From positions 62,001-126,000 of the forward strand of contig NZ_BAAAMN010000005.1 of the NCBI RefSeq assembly GCF_039529295.1: DNA of 64,000 nt. The letters are read 5' to 3'. Under the pieces are notes generated by a model. It searched no databases and had not been told where the DNA came from. It was given only the letters and a program-made list of their open reading frames with translations. The stretch comes from Yaniella flava. Lineage in GTDB: Bacteria; Actinomycetota; Actinomycetes; Actinomycetales; Micrococcaceae. How positions within the stretch are numbered: position 1 is the stretch's first letter; each line of letters opens with the position of its first letter. Positions 17,218-26,168 of this stretch are shown piece by piece. A program made the translations under genes and the position numbers.

Positions 17218-18543
17218 TCAAGCGCTGCGGCGTGTGGCCGTGGTGCTGTTGAGCTGCTGTTGTCCGGTCGCTTCAGTCAAGTCGAAACCAAAGACTGTTT
17301 CCAGTGCTGCCTCGTACTCGTCGAGCGTGCCATTGGCTGCAGCTTGGCGGGCTCGAACGGTAGGCTCGTGCAGCATCTGCCGTACCATGCGACGCATGGC
17401 AAACCGCACTTCTTCTGCAGCAGCGGTGCAACCGTGACGATCTTGTACGCGCGCCATCTCTTCTTCAAGCACTGCCATCGTGTGGCTTCGCAACGTGACG
17501 ATCGCGTCGGAGGCGCTGCGTTCTCGTGTCACGGTGAGATAATCGTCAACGGCTGTATCAACCAATTGTTGTGCCTGGGTGATGGAGGCTTGTTGTTCGG
17601 TCGGGGCCGCCATCTTCACGGACTCTAACGTGATGAGATCCACGGCGGGCAGATCGCCAATTGCTGGATCGAAGTCGTGCGTCAACGCCAAGTCTAAGAC
17701 TGTCAGGCGACGGGATGTCCCTTCGCGCAGTTGCTGTAACTGCTGCGCGGTCACGCTGCGTTCCCCGCCGGAGACACCAATGAGGACATCGGCTTCTGCA
17801 AAAGCGCCTTCCACCTCTGCACCGCCTAGGGCCATGGCCCAATTACCGCGATCTGCTACGAACTGTTGGGCACGACCGGATGAGGAATGTACGGCCACGT
17901 TTTTGGCACCGAGAGCCTGCAACTGTGCCAGGGTGGTTCCCGCGTATGCCCCGGTACCAACCAATAAAATATTTGCATCTTCCCAGAATCGTTGAGCGCC
18001 AACGATCGAGGTACCAGCGCGTAACTCAGTGGCGAGTTCTAATGCAACGGAGACAATCGAGCGACCGGTTGACCCGAGAGCCGTTTGTGCGCCGATGTCT
18101 TTGGCTGTCCGCGTGGCCGTTTCGAAAAGTTTGGTTAGTGAGCCTGTGGTGTGTCCCGCGTCGCGAGCATCAGCGAGCGCCCGACGGACTTGCCCGGCAA
18201 TTTCACGTTCGCCCACGACTGCGGATTTTAAACCCGAGCCGACTTCGAAAAGGTGTCGTACCGCAGCGTCATGGCGGTAGAGCCGAAATGCGGAGGCGAC
18301 CTCATCATAGGAGACCTCGGCACGCTCGGCAATAGAACGCAGAATGTCTTCAGCTGCCCGTTCAATATCGTCGGTCCTAGCCTCGGCATAGAGCTCGAGA
18401 CGGTTACACGTCGATAGGATTACGACACCAGAGACCGTGTCGTTTGAGAGCGTTTCAGAGACCTCTGAGGCGCCGCTTGCAAGTTGCGCCACCGTTTCGA
18501 GGTCTAACCAGGTGTGCGCTGCGACTAATGAAAACATCACCAC
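17218..18543 (-). CDS. hemA: Glutamyl-tRNA reductase
   Basis: This 441-residue enzyme reduces glutamyl-tRNA(Glu) to glutamate-1-semialdehyde, the first committed step of haem synthesis. The catalytic nucleophile is Cys46 (ILSTCNRLELYAE); GEREIAGQVRRALADA and the NADPH-binding region near VGTGAYAGTTLAQL follow, then a C-terminal dimerisation helix. The frame is open 59 codons further upstream, but I start at the GTG at 18543: it gives the family N-terminus (MVMFSLVA) and has GGGAG five bases upstream. It is divergent from hemE, with about 130 bases between the two, and does not share the main haem transcript. Confidence 0.94.
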   Translation of the reverse strand: MVMFSLVAAHTWLDLETVAQLASGASEVSETLSNDTVSGVVILSTCNRLELYAEARTDDIERAAEDILRSIAERAEVSYDEVASAFRLYRHDAAVRHLFEVGSGLKSAVVGEREIAGQVRRALADARDAGHTTGSLTKLFETATRTAKDIGAQTALGSTGRSIVSVALELATELRAGTSIVGAQRFWEDANILLVGTGAYAGTTLAQLQALGAKNVAVHSSSGRAQQFVADRGNWAMALGGAEVEGAFAEADVLIGVSGGERSVTAQQLQQLREGTSRRLTVLDLALTHDFDPAIGDLPAVDLITLESVKMAAPTEQQASITQAQQLVDTAVDDYLTVTRERSASDAIVTLRSHTMAVLEEEMARVQDRHGCTAAAEEVRFAMRRMVRQMLHEPTVRARQAAANGTLDEYEAALETVFGFDLTEATGQQQLNSTTATRRSA

Positions 18544-18675
18544 AATGGCTCCCATCGTACGAAATTTGTTAGTCGGGTCAAAATGCATCCTGGGGGTTTC
18601 GCTCACGGGGGTGCCGTGCTCGCATTCAGGAAACGTGCAGGAATTCTCGAGCGGATGCTGGAATAATGGGCTGGC

Positions 18676-19809
18676 ATGAACCAAGCGTTTTCTCATACTG
18701 CGGCGCTGCCGACGACTCATCCACTCATGCTCCAGGACGCGGAAAAGTCTACTGCCGCCTCCGCTGTCATCAAAGGGTATCGAGGGCAGGTGGGGGATCG
18801 TCGACCAGTGTGGTTTATGCGTCAGGCGGGTCGTTCGCTGCCGGAATATCGAAAATTGCGCGAAGGAACGACCATGCTGGAGTCGTGCTTGATTCCAGAA
18901 ATGGCTTCAGAAATCACACTGCAGCCCGTGCGTCGACATGATGTCGATGCCGCAATCTTTTTCTCAGATATCGTCATTCCGCTGAAATTGGCCGGTATCG
19001 GAGTAGAAATCAAGCCGGGTGTCGGACCGGTCTTAGATACTCCTATTCGAAGTGCCGCTGACATCGCCAAACTTCCCGAACTCACTGACGATATGTTCGA
19101 GCCCATCTCCGATGCGGTGAAGCTCACAGTCGCTGAACTTGGTTCGCGCCCGTTGATTGGCTTTGCCGGTGCACCATATACGGTTGCCGCGTACATGGTC
19201 GAGGGTCGTCCATCGCGTGACCATCTCGGCCCACGCACGATGATGCATCAGGACCCCGAGTCCTGGGACCGACTCATGACCTGGACTGCAGAGGCCTCCG
19301 GGCGGTTCTTGCGGGCACAAATCCTGGCGGGGGCCTCGGCCGGACAGCTATTCGACTCGTGGGCGGGTTCGCTGTCGCGGACCAACTATCAGCACAAGGT
19401 GATGCCGTATTCTCAACAGGCGCTCGAACACGTGGCTGACTTGACCGGCGAACAGGGCATCCCGCTGGTGCATTTTGGCACCGGCACGGGGGAAATTCTG
19501 GATTTGATGCGTGACGCCGGTGCGTCCGTGGTGGGTGTGGACTATCGCATGCGACTGGATGAAGTGAACCGCCGACTGGGCAACACACCCGGGCCAGATG
19601 GCCGAACCAATGTGGTGCTGCAAGGCAACATTGACCCAGCACTGTTGGATGCCGATTGGGACGTCTTGGAAGCCCACGTTCGTGACGTCATTGCCCAAGG
19701 CGCAGACGCACCCGGCCACATGCTGAATTTGGGGCACGGCGTGCCGCCGACCACGGATCCAACCGTATTGACCAGACTCGTGGAGCTCATCCACTCCATC
19801 GACTATTAA
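18676..19809 (+). CDS. hemE: Uroporphyrinogen decarboxylase
   Basis: This 377-residue enzyme decarboxylates the four acetate arms of uroporphyrinogen III to coproporphyrinogen III. The signature WFMRQAGRSLPEYR (Arg for substrate carboxylates) and the conserved FSDIVIPL, GFAGAPYT, and DSWAG blocks are visible, with the GHGVPP end. The ATG at 18676 has no clear ribosome site, and AATAAT at 18662-18667 stands close enough for a leaderless start. It heads a seven-gene cluster that ends at hemL. hemY begins on the very next base after its stop, so coupling is expected. Confidence 0.96.
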   Translation: MNQAFSHTAALPTTHPLMLQDAEKSTAASAVIKGYRGQVGDRRPVWFMRQAGRSLPEYRKLREGTTMLESCLIPEMASEITLQPVRRHDVDAAIFFSDIVIPLKLAGIGVEIKPGVGPVLDTPIRSAADIAKLPELTDDMFEPISDAVKLTVAELGSRPLIGFAGAPYTVAAYMVEGRPSRDHLGPRTMMHQDPESWDRLMTWTAEASGRFLRAQILAGASAGQLFDSWAGSLSRTNYQHKVMPYSQQALEHVADLTGEQGIPLVHFGTGTGEILDLMRDAGASVVGVDYRMRLDEVNRRLGNTPGPDGRTNVVLQGNIDPALLDADWDVLEAHVRDVIAQGADAPGHMLNLGHGVPPTTDPTVLTRLVELIHSIDY

Positions 19810-21249
19810 ATGTCACACGTCGTCGTTGTTGGTGCCGGGATAGGCGGGTTGACCGCGGCCTATTTCGCGATCAAAGCTGGCCACTCGGTGACCGTATTGG
19901 AAGCATCCTCCAGAGTCGGTGGTGCTGTGCAATTCCAGGTCGTCGAGACGTCTGAAGGTCCGCTGGGTGCCGACGTAGGGGCCGAGGCCTATGCGTCGCG
20001 CTCGAGACTGGTCGAGGAACTCATGAAAGACCTCGGCCTCGCCAACCGGCTCGTGTCTCCGAATCCCGCCGGTTCTTGGCTGTATCTGCCAGAAATCGGT
20101 GCGGTACCGGCACCGAAACTGGGCATGTGGGGGATACCGGGTGACCCGCACGCTGCAGAAGTCGTGGCCGCACTGGGGCCGGAGGCTGCCGCACGCGCGG
20201 CACAAGAACTCGACTTGCCCATGGATACGTGGGCGAAACGTCGTGCCGCTGGTGAATCCATCACCGTTGGAGAGCTAGTGGCAGATCGGTTCGGCCCTAC
20301 CGTGCTTGAACGGCTTGTGGCTCCGGTGGTTTCTGGGGTCCATTCTGCTGACCCGTATGGCATCGATATTGATACGATCGCCCCGGGGTTAATTGAGAAA
20401 TCCATCGAGTACGGCTCGGTCGCCAAGGCCATTGCCGCTCTGCGCGCTGCAGCACCACCGGGTGCCGCGGTCAAATCGCTGCGCGGTGGCATGCAGAAAC
20501 TTGTGGACGCGTTAACAGCCTATGTACAAACCCACGGTCAACTGCGATTGCGCTCCAACGTCGTGGCACTCGACGCACGGGCACGCACGGTGCACGTGGA
20601 ATACGGCGATCTCGTCCAGGCAGACCACATCGTTCTCGCCCTCGATGCCCCGACCGCACACGACGTGGTGTCCACCATCACGCCATTCGAACGCCCAGCG
20701 CTGCTGGAACGTCCCGACTATGGCGCTGGTGTTGGACTGGTGATGCTCGCACTCGATAGCCCCGCCTTAGACGCGCACCCGCGAGGTACCGGCATGCTGG
20801 TCTCGCCGTCCGTTACCGACGTCGTTGCCAAAGCTGCTACGCACGTCACCGCCAAATGGGGCTGGGCACGAGACGTCGTCACGAGATTGTCTCAGCATCG
20901 ACACATCGTGCGACTCAGCTACGGAAGGATTACCGATCCCTCTGACGGGTCAGCGCCCGGATATGCCACACCTGAAGATGCGCTCAGCGATATAGCCTTC
21001 ACCGATCTCGCGACGCTCTTTGACCTGCCCGAACAATACGTGCTGGACAACATTGTCGGTGCCGACGTTGCTCGCTGGCGCGACGCCATGCCATTGACCA
21101 CACCGCAGAACGTGCAACGTATCGACGCGGTGCGTCAGGCCGTTGAACATTTTGATTGGTTGCACGTGACCGGAGCGTGGTTTGCGGGCACCGGTATTGC
21201 GGCCATCACCCAACACTCTTCAGCATTAAGTATTAATCGACTACAGTAA
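19810..21249 (+). CDS. hemY: Coproporphyrinogen III oxidase HemY/CgoX (protoporphyrinogen oxidase family)
   Basis: This 479-residue FAD flavoprotein begins with the dinucleotide fold VVGAGIGGLTAAYFA and E-containing VLEASSRVGG, and ends with a second FAD-binding block (HVTGAWFAGTGIAAI). In Gram-positive bacteria this family oxidises coproporphyrinogen III to coproporphyrin III with oxygen, rather than protoporphyrinogen; the neighbour hemQ supports that route. ATG is at 19810, directly after the hemE stop. A 19-base palindrome immediately follows its own stop. The activity is inferred from family and context; membrane association is likely. Confidence 0.93.
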   Translation: MSHVVVVGAGIGGLTAAYFAIKAGHSVTVLEASSRVGGAVQFQVVETSEGPLGADVGAEAYASRSRLVEELMKDLGLANRLVSPNPAGSWLYLPEIGAVPAPKLGMWGIPGDPHAAEVVAALGPEAAARAAQELDLPMDTWAKRRAAGESITVGELVADRFGPTVLERLVAPVVSGVHSADPYGIDIDTIAPGLIEKSIEYGSVAKAIAALRAAAPPGAAVKSLRGGMQKLVDALTAYVQTHGQLRLRSNVVALDARARTVHVEYGDLVQADHIVLALDAPTAHDVVSTITPFERPALLERPDYGAGVGLVMLALDSPALDAHPRGTGMLVSPSVTDVVAKAATHVTAKWGWARDVVTRLSQHRHIVRLSYGRITDPSDGSAPGYATPEDALSDIAFTDLATLFDLPEQYVLDNIVGADVARWRDAMPLTTPQNVQRIDAVRQAVEHFDWLHVTGAWFAGTGIAAITQHSSALSINRLQ

Positions 21250-21268
21250 TTTCTACAGCCTGTAGAAA
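21250..21268 (+). repeat. Perfect 19-base palindrome between hemY and hemQ
   Basis: TTTCTACAG and CTGTAGAAA flank a single C, starting on the base after the hemY stop and ending 15 bases before the hemQ start. It could be an operator for a dimeric regulator, or an RNA hairpin with a short loop. It has no T tract behind it, so it is not a normal terminator. It does not match a known DtxR/IdeR box. Confidence 0.6.
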
Positions 21269-21283
21269 ACACAAGGAGCATCA

Positions 21284-21994
21284 GTGACTGAATCAACCAA
21301 CGTGGTCCAAGGCGAAGAATCAGCGACGAGCTGGTTCACCACCTACACCGTTTTTGCCCGCAAAGAAGATGCACCGGAAAAGTCGGCAGACGACACTGCC
21401 CGCGATAGTGAGGAGTTCGGCGCACTTGTCGAGCAACTGCAGCAACAGGGCGTGACTGTGCGTGGTCTCTACGACGTCTCAGGAATGCGCGTCGAAGCCG
21501 ACATCATGGTGTGGATGTGGTCTAAATCCCCAGAGGCGCTGCAGGATGCTATCCGCCAGGTACGTCGTTCGGGCCTGCTATCCGCTACGACGATGGCGTT
21601 TTCCGCCATGGGGGCCGATCGTATGGCCGAGTTCAACCCCGAGCACGTCCCCGCATTCACCGAGGGGCGAAAACCGCGCAAATGGTTGTGCTTCTACCCA
21701 TTCGTGCGCTCTTACGACTGGTATACGCTCGATCCCAAGGAGCGCGCACGGCTGTTGCGCGGCCATGGTCAACTCGGCCAGGAATTCCCAGACGTATGGG
21801 CCAACACGGTCTCGGCCTTCGGTCTCAACGATTGGGAATGGCTGCTGGGGTTGGAATCGCCACGCCTGGATCTGCTGGTGGACATGATGCGTTCGCTGCG
21901 CAATAACGAGACCCGCCATTACGTTCGCGAAGAAGTGCCGTTCTACACCGGCCGGTACGTGGAAATTGACGAAGTTGCAGAGGTGTTGGCCTAA
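21284..21994 (+). CDS. hemQ: Coproheme decarboxylase HemQ/ChdC (chlorite dismutase-like)
   Basis: This 236-residue enzyme oxidatively decarboxylates coproheme to haem b with hydrogen peroxide, the last step of the coproporphyrin-dependent route. Family features: KWLCFYPFVRSYDWYTL (catalytic region), RGHGQLGQEFPDV, and NDWEWLLGLES. The start is a GTG at 21284 with AAGGAG seven bases upstream. Its stop shares a base with the hemC start. No ferrochelatase gene (cpfC/hemH) separates it from hemC. Confidence 0.95.
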   Translation: MTESTNVVQGEESATSWFTTYTVFARKEDAPEKSADDTARDSEEFGALVEQLQQQGVTVRGLYDVSGMRVEADIMVWMWSKSPEALQDAIRQVRRSGLLSATTMAFSAMGADRMAEFNPEHVPAFTEGRKPRKWLCFYPFVRSYDWYTLDPKERARLLRGHGQLGQEFPDVWANTVSAFGLNDWEWLLGLESPRLDLLVDMMRSLRNNETRHYVREEVPFYTGRYVEIDEVAEVLA

Positions 21995-22998
21995 TGGCCT
22001 ACCGCATTGGAACTCGTGGCTCCGCATTAGCGACCACACAAACGCAGTGGGTGGTCGACGCGATGTCAACCGATCACACCGCGTTTGAACAAGTCATCAT
22101 CACCACCCAAGGTGACGTGACCACCGGTTCGCTCGCGAATCTGGGGGGCACCGGCGTGTTCGCCACCGCCCTGCGCCAAGCCGTCATTGATGGCCAGGTG
22201 GACATGGCCGTGCACTCGCTCAAAGACTTACCCGCCAAGCAACCACCCGAACTGCGGATCGCTGCGATCCCAGAACGCGCCGATGTGCGCGATGCCCTGT
22301 GCGCTTCCAACGGTATGACGTTGGATACGCTGCCACCTGGCGCACGTATCGGCACCGGCTCGCCCCGACGCGTGGGCCAACTGTTGGCGCTACGTCCAGA
22401 TCTTGAGCTGGTCGACATTCGCGGCAACGTGCACACCCGCCTGGCGCGTGTGGCCGGATACGAACACCACCACGACAACGCCCCGTCGGCCAAAGGCTCA
22501 CCCAAAGGTGACCTCGACGCCGTCGTCTTAGCGTGTGCGGGGCTGGACCGGTTGAAGCTGCAATGGGCTATCACCGAGCGTATTGACCCGGTGCAAATGC
22601 TGCCCGCGCCGGGCCAAGGCTCTCTGGCAGTGGAGGTCTCCGCGCTGAAAGCCTTGGATGCGCCTCTGGCCACTGCCCTGGCGGATCATGAAGATCTTGG
22701 CGCACGCTTAGAAGCCAGCGCCGAGCGCGGCCTGCTAGAAACCCTGGAGGCAGGTTGTGCAGCACCGCTTGGAGGCCTTGCCAGGTATCACAATGGTCAC
22801 TTGACGCTCGACGCGATTGTCACCGCCATGGATGGTTCCAGCACGATTCGTCGTGCCTCGAGTACCACCATCGATGTTGAAGCGATCACTGAGGCCACTT
22901 TGGAAGCTGCCTCGGCACTTGGTGTCGAAGTGGCCAATATGCTGATCGCTGATGGCGCCGACCTGCTACCTGCTGGACCTGCACGCGGCGCTCGATGA
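21994..22998 (+). CDS. hemC: Porphobilinogen deaminase (hydroxymethylbilane synthase)
   Basis: This 334-residue enzyme polymerises four porphobilinogen units. Motifs: RIGTRGSALATTQ at the N-terminus, HSLKDLPAKQP, RIGTGSPRRVGQL, LPAPGQGSLAVE, and Cys255 in EAGCAAPLGG, which carries the dipyrromethane cofactor. The ATG overlaps the hemQ stop by one base. The 3' end overlaps hemD by four bases (ATGA). Confidence 0.97.
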   Translation: MAYRIGTRGSALATTQTQWVVDAMSTDHTAFEQVIITTQGDVTTGSLANLGGTGVFATALRQAVIDGQVDMAVHSLKDLPAKQPPELRIAAIPERADVRDALCASNGMTLDTLPPGARIGTGSPRRVGQLLALRPDLELVDIRGNVHTRLARVAGYEHHHDNAPSAKGSPKGDLDAVVLACAGLDRLKLQWAITERIDPVQMLPAPGQGSLAVEVSALKALDAPLATALADHEDLGARLEASAERGLLETLEAGCAAPLGGLARYHNGHLTLDAIVTAMDGSSTIRRASSTTIDVEAITEATLEAASALGVEVANMLIADGADLLPAGPARGAR

Positions 22999-23741
22999 GA
23001 ATCATTTTGACCCGTCAACCGGCTCAGGCCGGCCATATCGAGGCCGGTCTTGAGCATTCTGGGTATAGCATAGCGTTTTTGCCGCTCACCGATTTTCAGT
23101 TACCCGAAGATACCGGCGCGTTGGATGCGATGATCACCGGCCTGCATGCGGGCAGATGGGATCGCCTGCTGCTGACCAGTCCCAACACGATTCGGGCACT
23201 GGTGGCGCGTAGCTGGGATCCAGTGGCCACCGAAGCCCATACCGTCATCGGGGTGACTGGCCCCGGGACCGCACGAGTCCTCCACGATAGTGGTGCCACC
23301 ATGACCCCCTGGATGCCAAACAATGATGCCTCCGCAGCAGGTATCCTCGCCCAATTTCCCACCGGCCCGGGCACAGTTGCTCTACCGCAAGGCGCCGCGG
23401 CCGGCGATGCGATGTGCACAGGACTTACTCAACGCGGTTGGGAAGTGACCCATGCGGTGGCCTATCACACCGTGGACTATCCAGCCCAACCAGATCGCGC
23501 CCTGCTCCCGGTTGAACAGGGCAGCTTGGAGACAGCGGATGTGCATAGCGACGACGTCATCGTGCTGACTGCTCCGAGCGCGGCACGGCGGTGGGCCGAA
23601 GTCGCCGTCCCGGTTCGGGCTGTCATCGCCATTGGCCACCCCACGCAACGTGCCGCCGACGAAAGCAATATTGCTCTTGCTGCGACCGCACCCTCACCGA
23701 ATGCCACCGGACTTGCCGCCGTGCTCGAGGCACTCGACTAA
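22995..23741 (+). CDS. hemD: Uroporphyrinogen III synthase
   Basis: This 248-residue protein has the two-domain shape of HemD: opening ILTRQPAQAG, SPNTIRAL, IGVTGPGTARVL, then LPQGAAAGDAM, and VLTAPSAARRW near the end. It closes and flips ring D of hydroxymethylbilane to give uroporphyrinogen III. HemD sequences are poorly conserved, so the assignment leans on position: it overlaps hemC by ATGA and is followed by hemB after 17 bases. Confidence 0.9.
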   Translation: MRIILTRQPAQAGHIEAGLEHSGYSIAFLPLTDFQLPEDTGALDAMITGLHAGRWDRLLLTSPNTIRALVARSWDPVATEAHTVIGVTGPGTARVLHDSGATMTPWMPNNDASAAGILAQFPTGPGTVALPQGAAAGDAMCTGLTQRGWEVTHAVAYHTVDYPAQPDRALLPVEQGSLETADVHSDDVIVLTAPSAARRWAEVAVPVRAVIAIGHPTQRAADESNIALAATAPSPNATGLAAVLEALD

Positions 23742-23758
23742 ATCCCCGAAAGGACACC

Positions 23759-24727
23759 ATGTTCGCTCACCGCCCCCGTCGACTGCGCCAATCTGTGCCC
23801 ATGCGCAAGCTGGTCGCTCAGAACCGACTAGCCCCGGCCGACCTGATTCTGCCGGTCTTTGTCAAAGAAGGTGCCACGCAACCCATCGATATTTCCTCGA
23901 TGCCCGGGGTGCAACAGCACAGTATGGCCTCGCTGAAAACTGCAGCCCGCGATGCCGCAGAGGCAGGTGTGGGTGGCATCATGCTATTTGGTGTACCAGA
24001 AACACTGGATGCCCAAGGCTCTGCGGGGGTCGACCCGAATGGTATTTTGAACCTGGCCATTGCCGAAGTGGTGGCAGAAGTCGGCGACGATATGGTGGTC
24101 ATGGCCGACACCTGCTTGGACGAATTTACTGACCACGGTCACTGCGGTGTGCTGGATGCGGAAGGCAATGTCGACAACGACGCCACCAATGCGATCTATG
24201 CCCAAATGGCCGTTGCCCAGGCAGCAGCCGGGGTGCATGTCGTGTCGCCATCCGGCATGATGGACGGCCAAGTTGCCGTCATCCGTGAAGCACTCGATGC
24301 TGCAGGCCACACCAACACCGCAATTCTGGCGTACTCGGCCAAGTACGCCTCGGCTTTTTATGGACCGTTCCGCGAAGCAGTGGACTCAGCACTGACTGGT
24401 GACCGCAAGACCTACCAGATGGACTCGGCCAACCGTACCGAAGCCATGTTCGAAACCGAACTCGACATCGAAGAGGGTGCCGACATGGTCATGGTCAAAC
24501 CAGCCATGTCCTACCTCGATATTCTGCGCGACGTCGCCAATATGTCCACCGTGCCCGTGGCTGCTTACCAGATCTCTGGGGAATACGCGATGATCGAAGC
24601 TGCTGCGGCCAACGGGTGGATCGAACGCGAACCGGCCATGCTGGAATCGCTCACCGCCATCCGCCGTGCCGGCGCCCAGAACATTTTGACCTATTATGCT
24701 ACTGAAGCTGCACGCCTACTCGCTTAG
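23759..24727 (+). CDS. hemB: Delta-aminolevulinic acid dehydratase (porphobilinogen synthase)
   Basis: This 322-residue enzyme joins two 5-aminolevulinate molecules. The Schiff-base lysines are Lys195 (YSAKYASAFYGPF) and Lys247 (MVKPAMSYLDIL). The metal site reads Cys119-x-Asp121-x7-Cys129 (DTCLDEFTDHGHCG): the outer two cysteines of the zinc type are present and the middle one is aspartate, so the site is intermediate between the zinc and magnesium types. I chose the ATG at 23759 (AAAGGA upstream); the frame is open 56 codons further up inside hemD. Confidence 0.96.
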   Translation: MFAHRPRRLRQSVPMRKLVAQNRLAPADLILPVFVKEGATQPIDISSMPGVQQHSMASLKTAARDAAEAGVGGIMLFGVPETLDAQGSAGVDPNGILNLAIAEVVAEVGDDMVVMADTCLDEFTDHGHCGVLDAEGNVDNDATNAIYAQMAVAQAAAGVHVVSPSGMMDGQVAVIREALDAAGHTNTAILAYSAKYASAFYGPFREAVDSALTGDRKTYQMDSANRTEAMFETELDIEEGADMVMVKPAMSYLDILRDVANMSTVPVAAYQISGEYAMIEAAAANGWIEREPAMLESLTAIRRAGAQNILTYYATEAARLLA

Positions 24728-24736
24728 GAGACCTTT

Positions 24737-26035
24737 TTGACGACGAACCAACAAGCCTATGACGCCGCCCGCGCCATCATTCCCGGCGGGGTAAACTCAC
24801 CGGTCCGCGGATTCGGTTCCGTTGGTGGCACCCCGGCCGCAATGGTCAAAGCCGCCGGGCCGTATCTGACCGACCTCGAAGACAACACCTACGTCGATCT
24901 GGTCGGCTCCTGGGGGCCCATGTTGCTGGGGCACAACCATCCTGCAGTCGTCGACGCTGTGCACAAAGCCGTCGACGCTGGGCTCTCGTTTGGTACCTCG
25001 ACGCCGGGGGAGTCGCAGCTCGCCGAGCTGATCGCAGACATCATGCCGGTTGAGCGGGTCCGTTTTGTCTCAACCGGCACCGAAGCCACCATGACAGCCA
25101 TCCGCTTGGCCCGTGGTGCCACCGGACGAAACCTCATCATCAAATTCGCCGGCTGCTACCACGGCCACTCCGATGGGCTGCTGGCCGCTGCAGGGTCTGG
25201 ACTGGCAACCCACGCGCTGCCCGACTCGGCCGGAGTACCCGAAGCCATCACGAGCCAGACTCTGGTGCTGCCATACAACGATGAAGAGGCTGTCAAACAA
25301 GCCTTTGAGGCGTACCCGGACCAGATCGCTGGGATCATTACTGAATCGGCACCGGCCAATATGGGCGTCGTCCCGCCGAAACCCGGTTTCAACAGGTTTC
25401 TACGCGAAATCACCACCGCCAACGACGCCGTGTTCATCATGGACGAGGTGCTCACTGGCTTCCGCGCCACCAAGACCGGCGGCTGGGGTCTGGAACACGC
25501 CGACTGGGCGCCGGATCTGTTCACCTTCGGCAAGGTCATCGGTGGGGGACTGCCCGTCGCCTCGGTCGCAGGAACCGCTGCGGTCATGGACCAATTGGCA
25601 CCGCTGGGCCCCGTGTACCAGGCCGGCACGTTGTCGGGGAACCCGATCGCGATGGCCGCAGGCTATGCGACCCTAACCAATGCCACCGATGACGCGTATG
25701 CAACCATCGCGCAGCGTTCTACTCAACTCCAGAGCATGGTCGCTGATGCACTGAAGGCAGAAGGCGTCAATCACTCGATCCAGAGTGCCGGTTCACTGTT
25801 CTCGATTGCCTTTGGAACCGCCGACCACGGTGTGACCAATTACGAGGATACGCAGGCTCAAGAAGCTTTCCGTTATGGTCTCTTCTTCCACGCAATGCTC
25901 GACGGTGGCGTCTACTTGGCTCCATCGGTCTTCGAAGCATGGTTCATTTCAGCGGCCCACGACGATGCCGCGATGAACAAGATTGCTGATGCTTTGCCTG
26001 CTGCTGCCAAGGCGGCCGCGGCGGCCACTGCATAA
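24737..26035 (+). CDS. hemL: Glutamate-1-semialdehyde 2,1-aminomutase
   Basis: This 432-residue PLP enzyme rearranges glutamate-1-semialdehyde to 5-aminolevulinate. The family start IPGGVNSPVRGFG, the FVSTGTEATMTAIRLARG phosphate-binding loop, IMDEVLTGFR, and the PLP lysine Lys266 (FTFGKVIGGGLPV) are all present. The start is TTG at 24737, preceded by TAGGAG six bases away; this weaker start is the only one that gives the whole N-terminus. It is the last gene of the plus-strand haem cluster and is followed by a terminator stem. Confidence 0.96.
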   Translation: MTTNQQAYDAARAIIPGGVNSPVRGFGSVGGTPAAMVKAAGPYLTDLEDNTYVDLVGSWGPMLLGHNHPAVVDAVHKAVDAGLSFGTSTPGESQLAELIADIMPVERVRFVSTGTEATMTAIRLARGATGRNLIIKFAGCYHGHSDGLLAAAGSGLATHALPDSAGVPEAITSQTLVLPYNDEEAVKQAFEAYPDQIAGIITESAPANMGVVPPKPGFNRFLREITTANDAVFIMDEVLTGFRATKTGGWGLEHADWAPDLFTFGKVIGGGLPVASVAGTAAVMDQLAPLGPVYQAGTLSGNPIAMAAGYATLTNATDDAYATIAQRSTQLQSMVADALKAEGVNHSIQSAGSLFSIAFGTADHGVTNYEDTQAQEAFRYGLFFHAMLDGGVYLAPSVFEAWFISAAHDDAAMNKIADALPAAAKAAAAATA

Positions 26036-26061
26036 GTCTGATGCTTACATAACCCGCAGTA

Positions 26062-26104
26062 GGGGTGCACCCGGATGGCCAGGTGCACCCCACCGGCATT
26101 TTGC
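26062..26104 (+). terminator. Terminator after the haem operon
   Basis: GGGGTGCACC (26062-26071) and GGTGCACCCC (26082-26091) pair perfectly around a ten-base loop, followed by CACCGGCATTTTG. It begins 26 bases after the hemL stop. The T tract is short and set back, so termination may be partial. Confidence 0.72.
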
Positions 26105-26112
26105 TATGGGCC

Positions 26113-26142
26113 TTGACACCCCCTTCTTTGTATCAGTACATT
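26113..26142 (+). promoter_or_regulatory. Promoter of the membrane protein-gntR operon
   Basis: A perfect -35 box TTGACA (26113-26118), an 18-base spacer and TACATT (26137-26142) as -10. The -10 box lies inside the palindrome described next, so a protein bound there would block RNA polymerase. Confidence 0.65.
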
Positions 26143-26160
26143 AAATGTATTGATACAAAG
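26126..26160. promoter_or_regulatory. 35-base palindromic operator, probable GntR (YtrA-like) site
   Basis: The left arm CTTTGTATCAGTACATT (26126-26142) and the right arm AATGTATTGATACAAAG (26144-26160) match at 16 of 17 positions around a central A. The site covers the -10 region and runs into the ribosome site (AAAGGAGAG at 26157-26165) of the first gene. The natural candidate ligand is the GntR protein encoded second in the same operon, giving autoregulation. The protein-site pairing is an inference. Confidence 0.8.
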
Positions 26161-26168
26161 GAGAGTTC

